This document shows positions 53,531 to 61,824 of a DNA stretch of 64,000 bases, one piece after another. Below the pieces are notes generated by a model. The model saw nothing but the letters and a program-made list of their open reading frames with translations. It did not search any database and had not been told where the DNA came from. The stretch's first letter is position 1. Every line of letters starts with the position of its first letter. A program made the translations under genes and the position numbers. The stretch is from positions 248,001-312,000 of the forward strand of contig NZ_JAVIFW010000009.1 in assembly GCF_031157275.1 (NCBI RefSeq). The letters are read 5' to 3'. This DNA comes from Streptomyces sp. LHD-70 (GTDB lineage Bacteria > Actinomycetota > Actinomycetes > Streptomycetales > Streptomycetaceae).

Positions 53531-54073
53531 TCAGGGTGAGGGTTCGATGGTGGTGCTGCCGTCGGCCGTGCGGGGGCCGTCATCGGCGGTGTCCGCGCCG
53601 CGCCCGGGTGAGTCGCTCACGCTGCTCGCGCTGTTCTCGCTGCTCGCGCCGCGCTCTTCGGTCCCGGCAGGCCCGTCCTTCTCCGTCTTCTCCGTTTTCC
53701 CCGTCTTCCCCATCTCCTCTTTGATCTCGAATCCGTTCTCCTTGCGGAAGGACTCGTAGATCTGCAGCAGCACCTGCTTCTGCCGCTCGTTGATGGTCGG
53801 ATCGGCGAGGATCGCGGCGCGCGTCTCCACTTCGTCGCGGTCACGCTCGTCGAGGATCCCGGCCTGCACGTACAGCGTCTCGGCTGAGATCCGCAGGGCC
53901 TTGGCGACCTGCTGCAGGACCTCGGCGCTCGGCTTGCGCAGTCCACGCTCGATCTGACTGAGGTACGGGTTGGACACCCCGGCGGCGTCGGCGAGTTGAC
54001 GCAATGACAGCTGCGCGTTGCGCCGCTGCTCGCGCAGATACTCACCGAGGTTGCCGACGTTGAGGGATGCCAT
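53531..54073 (-). CDS. XRE-family DNA-binding regulator
   Basis: 180 residues. The helix-turn-helix spans residues 10-65 (LREQRRNAQLSLRQLADAAGVSNPYLSQIERGLRKPS). A helical middle follows, and a low-complexity acidic tail with Thr/Glu repeats (MGKTGKTEKTEKDG, then Ser/Asp/Gly). Homologues precede the hbhA-like gene in other actinomycetes. A perfect 12-bp palindrome lies 27 bp upstream and is the likely operator. ATG at 54073 selected; a longer start would include it. Confidence 0.9.
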   Translation of the reverse strand: MASLNVGNLGEYLREQRRNAQLSLRQLADAAGVSNPYLSQIERGLRKPSAEVLQQVAKALRISAETLYVQAGILDERDRDEVETRAAILADPTINERQKQVLLQIYESFRKENGFEIKEEMGKTGKTEKTEKDGPAGTEERGASSENSASSVSDSPGRGADTADDGPRTADGSTTIEPSP

Positions 54074-54099
54074 GGGTCGATGGTGCAGCATGCCCGCTA

Positions 54100-54127
54100 A
54101 CTATTGCAAGCAGACGCTTGCAATAGT
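54100..54127. promoter_or_regulatory. Perfect 12-bp inverted repeat upstream of the XRE gene
   Basis: ACTATTGCAAGC and GCTTGCAATAGT with a 4-nt spacer. AT-rich against a GC-rich background and ideally placed for autorepression. Contains a TTGCAAGC-core typical of two-fold symmetric protein sites. Confidence 0.75.
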
Positions 54128-54148
54128 GTTCCAAGCCACGCGTACGGC

Positions 54149-54751
54149 TTAGTCGCGGCCACGGAAACCGGGGTGCAACCGCCCCAGCCACCCCCGGATC
54201 ACGCCGAAGTCCCGCCCCGTCAGCCCGCACCGCGCGTCGACGCGGTGCAGCAGGGCGGGCCCGCGGTGGTACGTGTCGACCCACGCCCGGTCGGCGGGCG
54301 CGATCTCGTCGTCCACCCACACGAAGGGCCGCCCGTCCGCCCACTCGACGATCGGCCGGGTCTTCCAGTGCACACCCCGCGCACCGAAAGCCCCGTACTC
54401 CTTGTAGGCCCCGTATGCCTCATCCGTCCTGTCCGTCCTGCCCCCATCTGACTCGTCCGTCTCATCCGGCCACGGCAGTACGGGTGACTCCGGCAGCCCG
54501 AGCCACGGTGCGAGCACTCGGTTGGCGTCCTCGCCCCAGGTCGTCGCCCACACCAACTCGCAGCCGAGATCGGCCAGTCGGCGCCCGAGCGCGGGGTCGG
54601 CCCGGTCAAGGAACGGATGCCCGCCGCCCTCCCGGGTGCCGCCCTCGTACGTCGGATACCCCTCGGGCAGGTCGGCCGGCGACGCTCCGAAGGGGATGAG
54701 GGGGCCGTCGACGTCGAGGAACAGGAGGGCGCGGGGTCGGGGTGGAGTCAC
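54149..54751 (-). CDS. HAD-like phosphatase-fold protein
   Basis: 200 residues. LLFLDVDGPLIPFG is HAD motif I, with the catalytic Asp pair; WATTWGEDANR and FVWVDDEIAPAD are motifs II and IV of the family's small C0-cap members. A 30-residue insertion (DETDESDGGRTDRTDEAYGAYK) between them is unlike relatives and comes from repetitive DNA. Probably a small-molecule phosphatase; target unknown. GTG start. Confidence 0.8.
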   Translation of the reverse strand: MTPPRPRALLFLDVDGPLIPFGASPADLPEGYPTYEGGTREGGGHPFLDRADPALGRRLADLGCELVWATTWGEDANRVLAPWLGLPESPVLPWPDETDESDGGRTDRTDEAYGAYKEYGAFGARGVHWKTRPIVEWADGRPFVWVDDEIAPADRAWVDTYHRGPALLHRVDARCGLTGRDFGVIRGWLGRLHPGFRGRD

Positions 54752-54785
54752 GGCGGGACCCTAACGCCCGCACGGGACGGAACCC

Positions 54786-57053
54786 TCAGAACGGCAACGG
54801 CAGGCTGTGCACCACATCCAGACGGGACACCGCACGGGTCAGGACCACATAGAGCCGCTCCAGGCCCCGCCGCTCGGCCCCCACCACCGCCGCGGGTTCG
54901 ACGGCGACGACGTGGTCGTACTCCAGACCCTTGGCCAGGGTGGCGGGCAACACCGCGAGCCGGGCGCCCAGTTGGTCCGGGGACGCCGGTGCCAGACCCG
55001 CGGCGGCGAGTGCGGCGTGCAGGGCGGCCGCGCCCACCGGGCCTTCGTCGGGCGCGATCACCCCGACCGAGCCCTCCCGGCTGAGCGCCTCCCGCACGAG
55101 CCGTACCGTCGCGTCGACCACCCCGGCCCCGTCCGCCGCCTCCTCGGTGCGCACCTGCCCGTCCGCGCGCAGGGACCGGGCGGGCGGAACGTCGACGTCG
55201 AGGGCGGCGAGCAGCCGGTTCGTCACCTCGACGACGGCCGCGGGCACCCGGAATCCGACGGTCAGCGGCGCCAGTACGGCATCGGGCCGCCCCAGGTGCC
55301 CGAGGAGTACGGGCCACGCGCGGGCCGCCCACGGTGTGGTGCCCTGGGCCAGGTCGCCGAGGACGGTCAGCGAACCGTAGGCGGAGCGGCGGGCGATCGC
55401 GCGGCACTCCATCGGGGAGAGGTCCTGCGCCTCGTCGACCACGACGTGCCCGTAGCCCTGCGGATGCTCGATCAGCCCGGCCACCTCGTCGAGCAGCACC
55501 AGGTCCGCCGCGCTCCACCGGGCGGACCTGTACGAACGCGGCGCCCTCGGCCACAGCAGCCGTCGCTGCTCCTCCGCGTCGAGGACACCGTCGGCCGACC
55601 GCCCCAACACCTCGGCGTCGGCGAGGAGTTCGGCCACGACCTGCTCGGGCGTCACCTTCGGCCAGACCTCGTCCACGAAGGCACCGACCGGCCTGGACCG
55701 GCCGATCCGCTGCAGCCAGGCCTGCGGGCGCGCCCCCGAGCGGCGCTCGGCCTGCTCCTGGATCAGCCGCACGGCCCGCGTCCGGACCCGCTCACGTCCG
55801 ACGGCGTACGGCGGCTCCTCCGCCCGTACGTCCTCGACGATCCGCTCAAGCTCCGCGCGCCCGATCCGCCAGCGGTACGAACCGTCCGGTACGGCGAGGG
55901 AGTCGGCGGGCGGGCGCACGCGCGCGTACAGGGCGCGGTGCAGCACCCGCGCCATCCGGGCGTCGTGCTTGACGACCGCCGTCCCCTCGCCGTCCGTGCC
56001 GCGCACCGGCTGCCGGGCGATCTCGTCCACGACGGTGGACTGCCGCACTCCGCCCTCACCGAGCGAGGGCAGCACCTCCGAGATGTACGACAGGAAGGTG
56101 CGGTTGGGCCCGAGCACGAGCAGCCCGTTGCGCTGCACGCGCTGCGGGTGGGTGTACAGCAGGTACGCGGCGCGGTGCAGGCCGACTGCGGTCTTGCCGG
56201 TGCCGGGGGCGCCCTGCACGCACAGGGAGGTGCCGAGGTCGCGGCGTACGAGGTCGTCCTGGTCGGGCTGGATGGTGGCGGCGATGTCCCGCATGGGGCC
56301 GACCCGGGGCCGCTCGATCTCTCCGGCGAGGATCGCACTGCCGGGCCCCGCACCGCCGGGTCCCGCTCCTCCGGGCCCCGCACCGCCAGGTCCCGCACCG
56401 CCGGGCTCCGCACCGCCGGGCTCCGCTCTTCCCGGCCCCGCTCTTCCCGGCTCCGACTCGTCCGTGGCGTCGAGGTGTTCGTCCTCCAGGCCGGTGAGGT
56501 CGCCCGGCTCCCCCGCGCTGCCCGGGGCCCAGCCGAAGCGGCGCCGGACGCGCACGCCCTGGGGGTCGCGCGGGCCCGCCTGGTAGAAGGCGCGGGCGAC
56601 GGGGGCGCGCCAGTCCACGACGAGGGGCGGGCTCGCGGGGTGCTCGGTGATGCGCAGCCGGCCGACGTGGTAGCTCTGCCCGGCGTGGTCCCCGGCGTCC
56701 CGCGCCCCTGCCCCTGCCCCGGCCCCGGCCCCGGCCCCTGACGCGAAGTCCAGACGCCCGAAGAACAGTGGCCCCGGCGGGAGTTCACGCATCGTCTTCG
56801 CGTCACCGCGGAACCGGCGGCCCAGGACTTCCGCGTCGGCTCCCGAGGCGGAGACGTCCACGCCCGTGACGACCTGCTCCTGCGCGCCGTCGATCATCGC
56901 GGCGAGGGCGTCACGGCAGGCGTCGTGGTACGCCCGCTCCTGGCGGAGGGCTCGGTCGAGAGCGTGGTCAGGGAAGTGGTCGGGGTGGCAGTCGGGGAGG
57001 CGGTCGGGGGCAGGGGCGGCGCGGAGTCCGGGGTCAGGGTCGAGGGCACGCAT
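54786..57053 (-). CDS. helR: UvrD-like ATPase, HelD/HelR type
   Basis: 755 residues. The N-terminal helical arm (about 30-60, RALRQERAYHDACRDAL), then a UvrD/Rep-type SF1 motor: Walker A GAPGTGKTAVGLHRAAYLL, Walker B VVDEAQDLSP, motif VI VVLTRAVSRLDVV. The 1B region carries a Gly/Ala/Pro-rich repeat (EPGGAEPGGAGPGGAGPGGA). HelD/HelR proteins pull RNA polymerase off DNA and rescue it from rifampicin; the layout fits, but I cannot prove it. I saw no rifampicin-associated element upstream. A TATTCT -10 sits at 57061-57066 on its strand. Confidence 0.82.
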   Translation of the reverse strand: MRALDPDPGLRAAPAPDRLPDCHPDHFPDHALDRALRQERAYHDACRDALAAMIDGAQEQVVTGVDVSASGADAEVLGRRFRGDAKTMRELPPGPLFFGRLDFASGAGAGAGAGAGARDAGDHAGQSYHVGRLRITEHPASPPLVVDWRAPVARAFYQAGPRDPQGVRVRRRFGWAPGSAGEPGDLTGLEDEHLDATDESEPGRAGPGRAEPGGAEPGGAGPGGAGPGGAGPGGAGPGSAILAGEIERPRVGPMRDIAATIQPDQDDLVRRDLGTSLCVQGAPGTGKTAVGLHRAAYLLYTHPQRVQRNGLLVLGPNRTFLSYISEVLPSLGEGGVRQSTVVDEIARQPVRGTDGEGTAVVKHDARMARVLHRALYARVRPPADSLAVPDGSYRWRIGRAELERIVEDVRAEEPPYAVGRERVRTRAVRLIQEQAERRSGARPQAWLQRIGRSRPVGAFVDEVWPKVTPEQVVAELLADAEVLGRSADGVLDAEEQRRLLWPRAPRSYRSARWSAADLVLLDEVAGLIEHPQGYGHVVVDEAQDLSPMECRAIARRSAYGSLTVLGDLAQGTTPWAARAWPVLLGHLGRPDAVLAPLTVGFRVPAAVVEVTNRLLAALDVDVPPARSLRADGQVRTEEAADGAGVVDATVRLVREALSREGSVGVIAPDEGPVGAAALHAALAAAGLAPASPDQLGARLAVLPATLAKGLEYDHVVAVEPAAVVGAERRGLERLYVVLTRAVSRLDVVHSLPLPF

Positions 57054-57070
57054 GCGAGCGAGAATAGCGT

Positions 57071-57102
57071 AACCGAGTAACGTTTGTGACCGAGATGCGT
57101 TT
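57071..57102. promoter_or_regulatory. 17-bp spaced direct repeat between the helicase and TetR genes
   Basis: AACCGAGTAACGTTT (57071-57085) and GACCGAGATGCGTTT (57088-57102) agree at 12 of 15 bases. They occupy the 68-bp divergent gap, where the TetR regulator or a sigma factor would bind both promoters. Confidence 0.45.
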
Positions 57103-57121
57103 CACCGCGTAAGCTGCCTCC

Positions 57122-57781
57122 ATGAGCCGTACGCCCCCTCCCCCCGCCCGCCCGGTACTGCCCGCCGACACCGAGAGCGGGCTGCGCGAGCGCAAGAAGC
57201 AGCGGACCTACCAGGCGATCTCCGACGCCGCGATCGCCCTCTTCCTGGAGAAGGGCTTCGAGAAGGTGTCGGTGGCGGAGGTCGCTGCGGCGGCGGAGAT
57301 CTCCAAGCCGACGCTCTTCCGGTACTTCCCGGCCAAGGAGGATCTGGCCCTGCACCGGCTCGCGGACCACGAGGACGAGGCGAGCCGCGTCGTCACGGGG
57401 CGCGCCCCGCAGCAGCCCCCGCTGGACGCGCTGCGCCGGCACTTCCTGACCGGCCTGCGGCTGCGCGACCCCGTGACGGGTCTCAGCGACGAGCCCGAGG
57501 TGCTCGCCTTCCATCGCCTGATCTACGACACGCCGTCCTTGGTGGCCCGCCTGTACGCGTACCAGTCCCGCGCCGAGGAGTCACTCGCCACCGCACTCGG
57601 CGGCGATGACGGGGCACGCCTCGCGGCGGGCCAGATCATGGCCGTCCAGCGCGTCCTGGCCGAGGCGAACTGGCGCCGCATCGCGGCCGGAGAACGCGCC
57701 GCCGCGCTCTACCCGGACGCGGTCGAGGCCGCAGAGCGCGGCTTCGGCCAACTCCGCTCGGGGCTCGGGGCGTACGCGTGA
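57122..57781 (+). CDS. TetR-family regulator
   Basis: 219 residues. Helix-turn-helix at about residues 27-70 (RTYQAISDAAIALFLEKGFEKVSVAEVAAAAEISKPTLFRYFPAKED), then a ligand domain of the AcrR-like class. The divergent helicase gene and the repeat between them suggest it controls the helicase and itself. Ligand unknown. ATG chosen as the first and only close start. Ends in a repeat region. Confidence 0.88.
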   Translation: MSRTPPPPARPVLPADTESGLRERKKQRTYQAISDAAIALFLEKGFEKVSVAEVAAAAEISKPTLFRYFPAKEDLALHRLADHEDEASRVVTGRAPQQPPLDALRRHFLTGLRLRDPVTGLSDEPEVLAFHRLIYDTPSLVARLYAYQSRAEESLATALGGDDGARLAAGQIMAVQRVLAEANWRRIAAGERAAALYPDAVEAAERGFGQLRSGLGAYA

Positions 57782-57870
57782 GCACGGGCGCCGGGAAGCG
57801 GGAAGCGGGCGCCGGGAGGCAGGAGGCGGGAGGCGGGCGCCGGGAGGCGGGAGGCGGTCGGACGGCACGC
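57782..57870. repeat. Tandem repeats directly after the TetR stop codon
   Basis: Units GCGGGAAGCGGGCGCCGG and GGCGGGAGGCGGGCGCCGGGAG repeat for about 85 bases, beginning within ten bases of the stop codon. Purine-rich on the plus strand with very few C runs. No gene. Confidence 0.75.
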
Positions 57871-57897
57871 GTGCCTGGGCCCGCTGATGACGGCGGC

Positions 57898-58677
57898 CTA
57901 GGAGGCGTCCGCTTCGCCCGAATCCCGCTGCCGCGCGATCAGCGCCTCCACCCCGTCCAGCACGCACCCCAGGCCGAACTCGAAGTCGTCGTCCGCTCCG
58001 CCCTCCGGTCGCTCCAGGACGCCTGAGTCGAGGAGGCGGGTCACCGCCGGGTGGCTGTCGCGGTCGGTGAGGGCGGTGAGGGTGCGGCGGTAGCGGGTCA
58101 TGACCTCGGCGGAGGTGTGCCCGCCCGCCACGATCGCGGCGTCCAGGTCGGACATGAGCATGGCCTCGTTGCGGACGAACCCGCCGACCAGTACGAGCAC
58201 ACCCAGCTTGGCGCCCTCGTCGAGCCCGGTTCCGTCGAGCGCCGCAAGCCCCTGCTCCATCCACGCCACCGACCTGGGGCTCGCGGGCGGGCCCGAGGTG
58301 GGGATGCGCAGGATCCACAAGTTGTCGAGGAAGACGGCACGTTGGGCCCGCGCCCAGCGGCTCAGCCCTGCATGCCAACCGCCCCCCGGCTCGGGCGGTG
58401 CGGGCGGTGCGGGCATGACCGCTTCCTGCATCAGCACGTACAGCTCGTCCTTGGCGCCGACGTACCGGTACAGGGACATCGGCGAGACGCCCAGCTCCTT
58501 GGCCACGCGCCCCATCGACACCGCGCCCACCCCGTCGGCCGCCGCGACGCGCACGGCGGTGTCGACGATGCGGTCCAGGGTGAGGCCGGGCTTCGGGCCC
58601 TTCGCGGGACGCTCCCGCAGCCCCCAGGCCGTCGCGAGGCTCGCGGGCAGTCCCGTCCGCTCGTCCTCCGCCGTCAT
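57898..58677 (-). CDS. TetR-family regulator of the DrrAB-type transporter
   Basis: 259 residues. Helix-turn-helix near residues 33-78 (LDRIVDTAVRVAAADGVGAVSMGRVAKELGVSPMSLYRYVGAKDE), then a TetR_C_11-like domain with ALDGTGLDEGAKLGVLVLVGGFVRNEAML. The ATG MTAEDERTG is used; the frame also extends through an Arg/Pro repeat that is spacer, not protein. Divergent from the transporter, with doubled operator-like sites at 58861. Ligand probably the exported drug. Confidence 0.88.
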   Translation of the reverse strand: MTAEDERTGLPASLATAWGLRERPAKGPKPGLTLDRIVDTAVRVAAADGVGAVSMGRVAKELGVSPMSLYRYVGAKDELYVLMQEAVMPAPPAPPEPGGGWHAGLSRWARAQRAVFLDNLWILRIPTSGPPASPRSVAWMEQGLAALDGTGLDEGAKLGVLVLVGGFVRNEAMLMSDLDAAIVAGGHTSAEVMTRYRRTLTALTDRDSHPAVTRLLDSGVLERPEGGADDDFEFGLGCVLDGVEALIARQRDSGEADAS

Positions 58678-58680
58678 GCC

Positions 58681-58835
58681 GCGCCTCCTTCCTGGCCGCT
58701 GTGGCCGCTGTGGCCGCCGTGGTCTTCCCGACCGTCGTGGCCGCTGTGACCGTCCCGACCATCGTCGCCGCTGCGACCGTCCCGACCGCCGTGGTCGTCC
58801 CGGCCGTCGCGGCCGGAGTCCGGAGCCGCCCACCG
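58681..58835. repeat. Tandem repeat of GGCCGCTGTGGCCGTCC units
   Basis: Nine or more units of 9-18 bp (CCGTCCCGACC, GGCCGCTGTG) fill the stretch before the regulator's start. An open frame crosses it on the minus strand and would give Arg/Pro/Ser repeats; it is not credible as coding. Confidence 0.78.
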
Positions 58836-58860
58836 GCTCCGGCTTGACGCACATCCTAGT

Positions 58861-58902
58861 TCTGCGTAACCCTTACATAGTACTGCGTATACCTTACGTA
58901 GA
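58861..58902. promoter_or_regulatory. Doubled operator-like palindromes before the ABC genes
   Basis: TCTGCGTAACCCTTACATAG (58861-58880) and TACTGCGTATACCTTACGTA (58881-58900) agree at most positions with an exact 20-bp period. Each is an imperfect palindrome around CTGCGTA...TACGTAG. TTGACG at 58844-58849 may be a -35. A TetR dimer at each is the simplest reading. Confidence 0.65.
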
Positions 58903-58921
58903 ACGGGAGGAGTGAGACCCC

Positions 58922-59953
58922 ATGACCACTGCCCCACCCGCAGTCCGCGCCGTCGGCCTGCGCAAGGCGTACCGGGACGTCGAGGTGCTCCGCGGACTCG
59001 ACTTGACCGTCCCGCGCGGCGCCGTGCACGCGCTGCTCGGCCCGAACGGCGCGGGCAAGACCACCGCCGTCCGCATCCTGGCCACGCTCACCGAGGCCGA
59101 CGCGGGCACCGCCACCGTGGCCGGCCACGACGTACGCACCGAGCGGTCCCGAGTACGCCGGGCCATCAGCCTGACCGGGCAGTTCGCCGCCGTCGACGAG
59201 ATGCAGACCGGCGTCGAGAACCTCCGGATGATGGCCCGCCTCGCGCCGCGCGCCCGTTCCGGCCACCGCGTCACCCCGGCCGCCGCCCGCGCCCGCGCCG
59301 CCGAACTGCTGGACCGGTTCGACCTGTCCGACGCGGGCGGGCGGCTGGTCAGGACGTACTCAGGGGGCATGCGGCGGCGGCTCGACCTGGCCGCCTCACT
59401 CGTCGGGGAGCCCGAGGTGATCTTCCTGGACGAGCCGACGACGGGCCTCGATCCGCGCAGCCGCCAGGAGTTGTGGAACGTGGTCCGCGACCTCTGGGCG
59501 CAGGGCACGACGGTGTTCCTGACCACGCAGTACCTGGAGGAGGCCGACCGTCTCGCGGACCGGATCTCCGTCCTCGACGGCGGGACCCTCGTCGCCGAGG
59601 GCACCGCCGACGAGCTGAAGCGGCGCGTCGCCGACCACCGTCTGGACGTCGTCGTCACCGAGGCCGCGTACCACCGCCTCGCCCCGCGGGCCGCGCACCG
59701 CACGCCCGAGACCCGGACCCTCGGCTTCCCGACGGACGGCGGCGCCCGCGAGGTCCGGGCGCTCCTCGACGCGCTGGACCCGGACGGCACCGACATCGAA
59801 CGCTTCGCGCTGCACACCGCGACCCTCGACGACGTCTTCCTGACCCTGACCCGCACGACCCCAACACCGGCACCGACACCGGCACCCGCACCCGCACCCG
59901 CACCCGCCAAACGCGGCACGAGCACCGGCACCGAGGAGCCCACCCATGTCTGA
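58922..59953 (+). CDS. DrrA-type ABC exporter ATPase
   Basis: 343 residues. Walker A GPNGAGKTTAVRILATL, signature RTYSGGMRRRLDLAASL, Walker B VIFLDEPTTGLDPRSRQELW, H-loop TTQYLEEADRLADRI and the DrrA-specific C-terminal domain with LDDVFLTLT. Powers drug export with the next gene, as daunorubicin DrrA does. The tail (residues 316-335) is an in-frame TPAPAPAPAP repeat. Overlaps the permease gene by eight bases. GGAGGAG precedes the ATG. Confidence 0.92.
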   Translation: MTTAPPAVRAVGLRKAYRDVEVLRGLDLTVPRGAVHALLGPNGAGKTTAVRILATLTEADAGTATVAGHDVRTERSRVRRAISLTGQFAAVDEMQTGVENLRMMARLAPRARSGHRVTPAAARARAAELLDRFDLSDAGGRLVRTYSGGMRRRLDLAASLVGEPEVIFLDEPTTGLDPRSRQELWNVVRDLWAQGTTVFLTTQYLEEADRLADRISVLDGGTLVAEGTADELKRRVADHRLDVVVTEAAYHRLAPRAAHRTPETRTLGFPTDGGAREVRALLDALDPDGTDIERFALHTATLDDVFLTLTRTTPTPAPTPAPAPAPAPAKRGTSTGTEEPTHV

Positions 59954-60716
59954 AGCCGTGCCGTCCGGAGCCTCCGAAGCGTTGACCATGACCGGCCGCT
60001 CCCTGCGCCTCAGCCGCCGCAACGTGGACGCGCTCATCACCGCCCTCGCCCTGCCCGTACTCCTGCTGCTGATCTTCGTGTACTTCTTCGGCGGAGCCAT
60101 CGACACCGGTACGCAGTACGTGACGTACGTGGTCCCCGGCGTCCTGCTGCTCTGCGCCGGATTCGGCTCGGCCAGCACCGCCCAGGCCGTCACCGAGGAC
60201 CTCAAGGGCGGCATCATCGACCGCTTCCGCTCACTCGACATCGGCGGCACCCCGATCCTCGCCGGGCACGTCCTGGCCTCCACGGCCCGCAATCTGCTCG
60301 CGACGAGCCTCGTCTTCGCCCTCTCGTTCGCGATCGGCTTCCGCCCGGCGGCGAGCCCGGCCGGCTGGCTCGCCGCCGTCGGGCTGCTCGTCGCCTACAT
60401 CACCGCGCTGTCCTGGCTGTCCGCCGCGGTCGGCCTGCTCGTCAGGTCCCCGGAGGCGGCCGGCGGGTTCACGTTCTTCATCAGCTTCCTGCCGTACCCG
60501 AGCAGCGCGTTCGTCCCCACGGACACCATGCCGTCCTGGCTCCAGGGCTTCGCCACCCACCAGCCGGTCACCCAGGTCATCGAGGCGGTACGCGGCCTGC
60601 TCCTCGGCCAACCGATCGGCGCGACGGGCTGGGTGGCGCTGGCCTGGTGCGCGGGCATCACGGCGCTCGCGGTGGCGGCGGCGGGCCTCCTGTTCCGGCG
60701 CCGGGTACTCGCCTAG
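59946..60716 (+). CDS. DrrB-type ABC-2 permease
   Basis: 256 residues. Six membrane helices (VLLLLIFVYFFGG first), with the ABC-2 signature region FFISFLPYPSSAFVPTDTMPSWLQGFATHQPVTQVIEAVRGLLLG. The ATG lies inside the ATPase gene's end, so translation is coupled. Together they export a hydrophobic drug, probably under the TetR protein at 57898. Convergent with the APH-type kinase. Confidence 0.92.
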   Translation: MSEAVPSGASEALTMTGRSLRLSRRNVDALITALALPVLLLLIFVYFFGGAIDTGTQYVTYVVPGVLLLCAGFGSASTAQAVTEDLKGGIIDRFRSLDIGGTPILAGHVLASTARNLLATSLVFALSFAIGFRPAASPAGWLAAVGLLVAYITALSWLSAAVGLLVRSPEAAGGFTFFISFLPYPSSAFVPTDTMPSWLQGFATHQPVTQVIEAVRGLLLGQPIGATGWVALAWCAGITALAVAAAGLLFRRRVLA

Positions 60717-60750
60717 AGGCCGTTCCCCGAGACAGGCCCCAGGGCGCGTC

Positions 60751-61824
60751 CTAGCCCGTCGAGCCCAGCCACTCCCGCAGTGCCGCCTCGGCGCCCGACG
60801 CGTCGGGTACCGAAGGGAGTTCGAGGGGCGTCCGGGCCGCGTGGAGCACCCGGACGAGCTTCGCCGCGGCCCGGGCGGACTCCGCGGGGTCCTCGGGGCG
60901 TTCCGAGAGCGTCATGGCCGTACGGATCACATCCGTGTAGACGGACTGGACGCACTTGAACGCGCGCAGCCGCGGCAGGTCGTCCTCGTACCCCTTCGAA
61001 CCGCCCGGCAGGACCCGCTCGATCTCCGCGCACCAGCGCTCTACGACACTCCGCTCCTGCTCGGCCGGGTAGCGCGTCAGGTACAGGTGGGTCGCCAGGT
61101 CGTAGAGCGGATCGCCCAGCATCGCCAACTCCCAGTCGATCACCCAGAGTCGGTCGGCCCCGTCGACGATGAGGTTCTCCCGGTGCAGGTCCCCGTGGAG
61201 CAGGCAGAACGGGCGGGGCGCGAGCATGCCGAGGCGCTCGGCGTACCGGCGGAGCGCCTCGTCGGGCACGCCGAGCGCGGCGAAGAGCGAGCCGTACGTG
61301 GCGTGCCGCGCGCGGTACACGCGGTGCTCGGCGAAGTGCACGAGGCGGCCGAGGAAGTACGTGGTGTCGCCGTCCTCGGCCCGGTCGGCCGGATCGCAGC
61401 TCCGCTCCACGTTCAGCCGGCCCGGCCGCACGGACCCCAACCCGCCGAAGACGGGCATGAGTTGATCGACGTACCGCTCGGGCACCCGGCCCTCCGCACC
61501 GGTCAGCGTGGCGAGCGTGGCGCCCTCGACGAAGCGTTGCAGCCGACAGCCGCCGACCTCGCGCACCTCGGGCACCGGAAGCTCGACGGGGAGCTCGGCG
61601 AGCCCGCAGATCACGTCCTCCTCGGAGTGGAAGCACCGCCGGTCGGCGTGGAGCACCCCGGACCGCGGCTCGCGGATCTTCCACCGGCCGTCCTCCCCCG
61701 GCAGCCGCAGGACGTACGTCTCGTGGTGGTGGCCCGTGAGCGGGCCCACGATGCGGTGGTCGCCGCCGAGGAGGGTGCCGGCGGCATGCCCGGCCGGGTC
61801 GGCGGCCGGTTCGGCTGAGGACAT
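60751..61824 (-). CDS. APH-family phosphotransferase
   Basis: 357 residues. LLHGDLHRENLIVD (Brenner's motif) and WVIDWELAMLGDPLYDLATHL are the catalytic and metal loops of the choline/aminoglycoside kinase superfamily. N-terminal ATP site less clear (HHHETYVLRLPGEDG). Lengthy C-terminal helical region. Substrate is unknown; it may inactivate an antibiotic or a sugar alcohol. Single gene, ATG start, then a repeat-rich gap. Confidence 0.85.
   Translation of the reverse strand: MSSAEPAADPAGHAAGTLLGGDHRIVGPLTGHHHETYVLRLPGEDGRWKIREPRSGVLHADRRCFHSEEDVICGLAELPVELPVPEVREVGGCRLQRFVEGATLATLTGAEGRVPERYVDQLMPVFGGLGSVRPGRLNVERSCDPADRAEDGDTTYFLGRLVHFAEHRVYRARHATYGSLFAALGVPDEALRRYAERLGMLAPRPFCLLHGDLHRENLIVDGADRLWVIDWELAMLGDPLYDLATHLYLTRYPAEQERSVVERWCAEIERVLPGGSKGYEDDLPRLRAFKCVQSVYTDVIRTAMTLSERPEDPAESARAAAKLVRVLHAARTPLELPSVPDASGAEAALREWLGSTG

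Noticed and set aside
57054..57121. Rifampicin-associated element before the helicase
   Set aside because: I looked for the expected GGGGCTTGC-type inverted sequence and did not see it.
58678..58854. Arg/Pro-rich N-terminal extension of the TetR regulator
   Set aside because: It comes from repeat units and has no counterpart in TetR proteins; the inner ATG fits the family.
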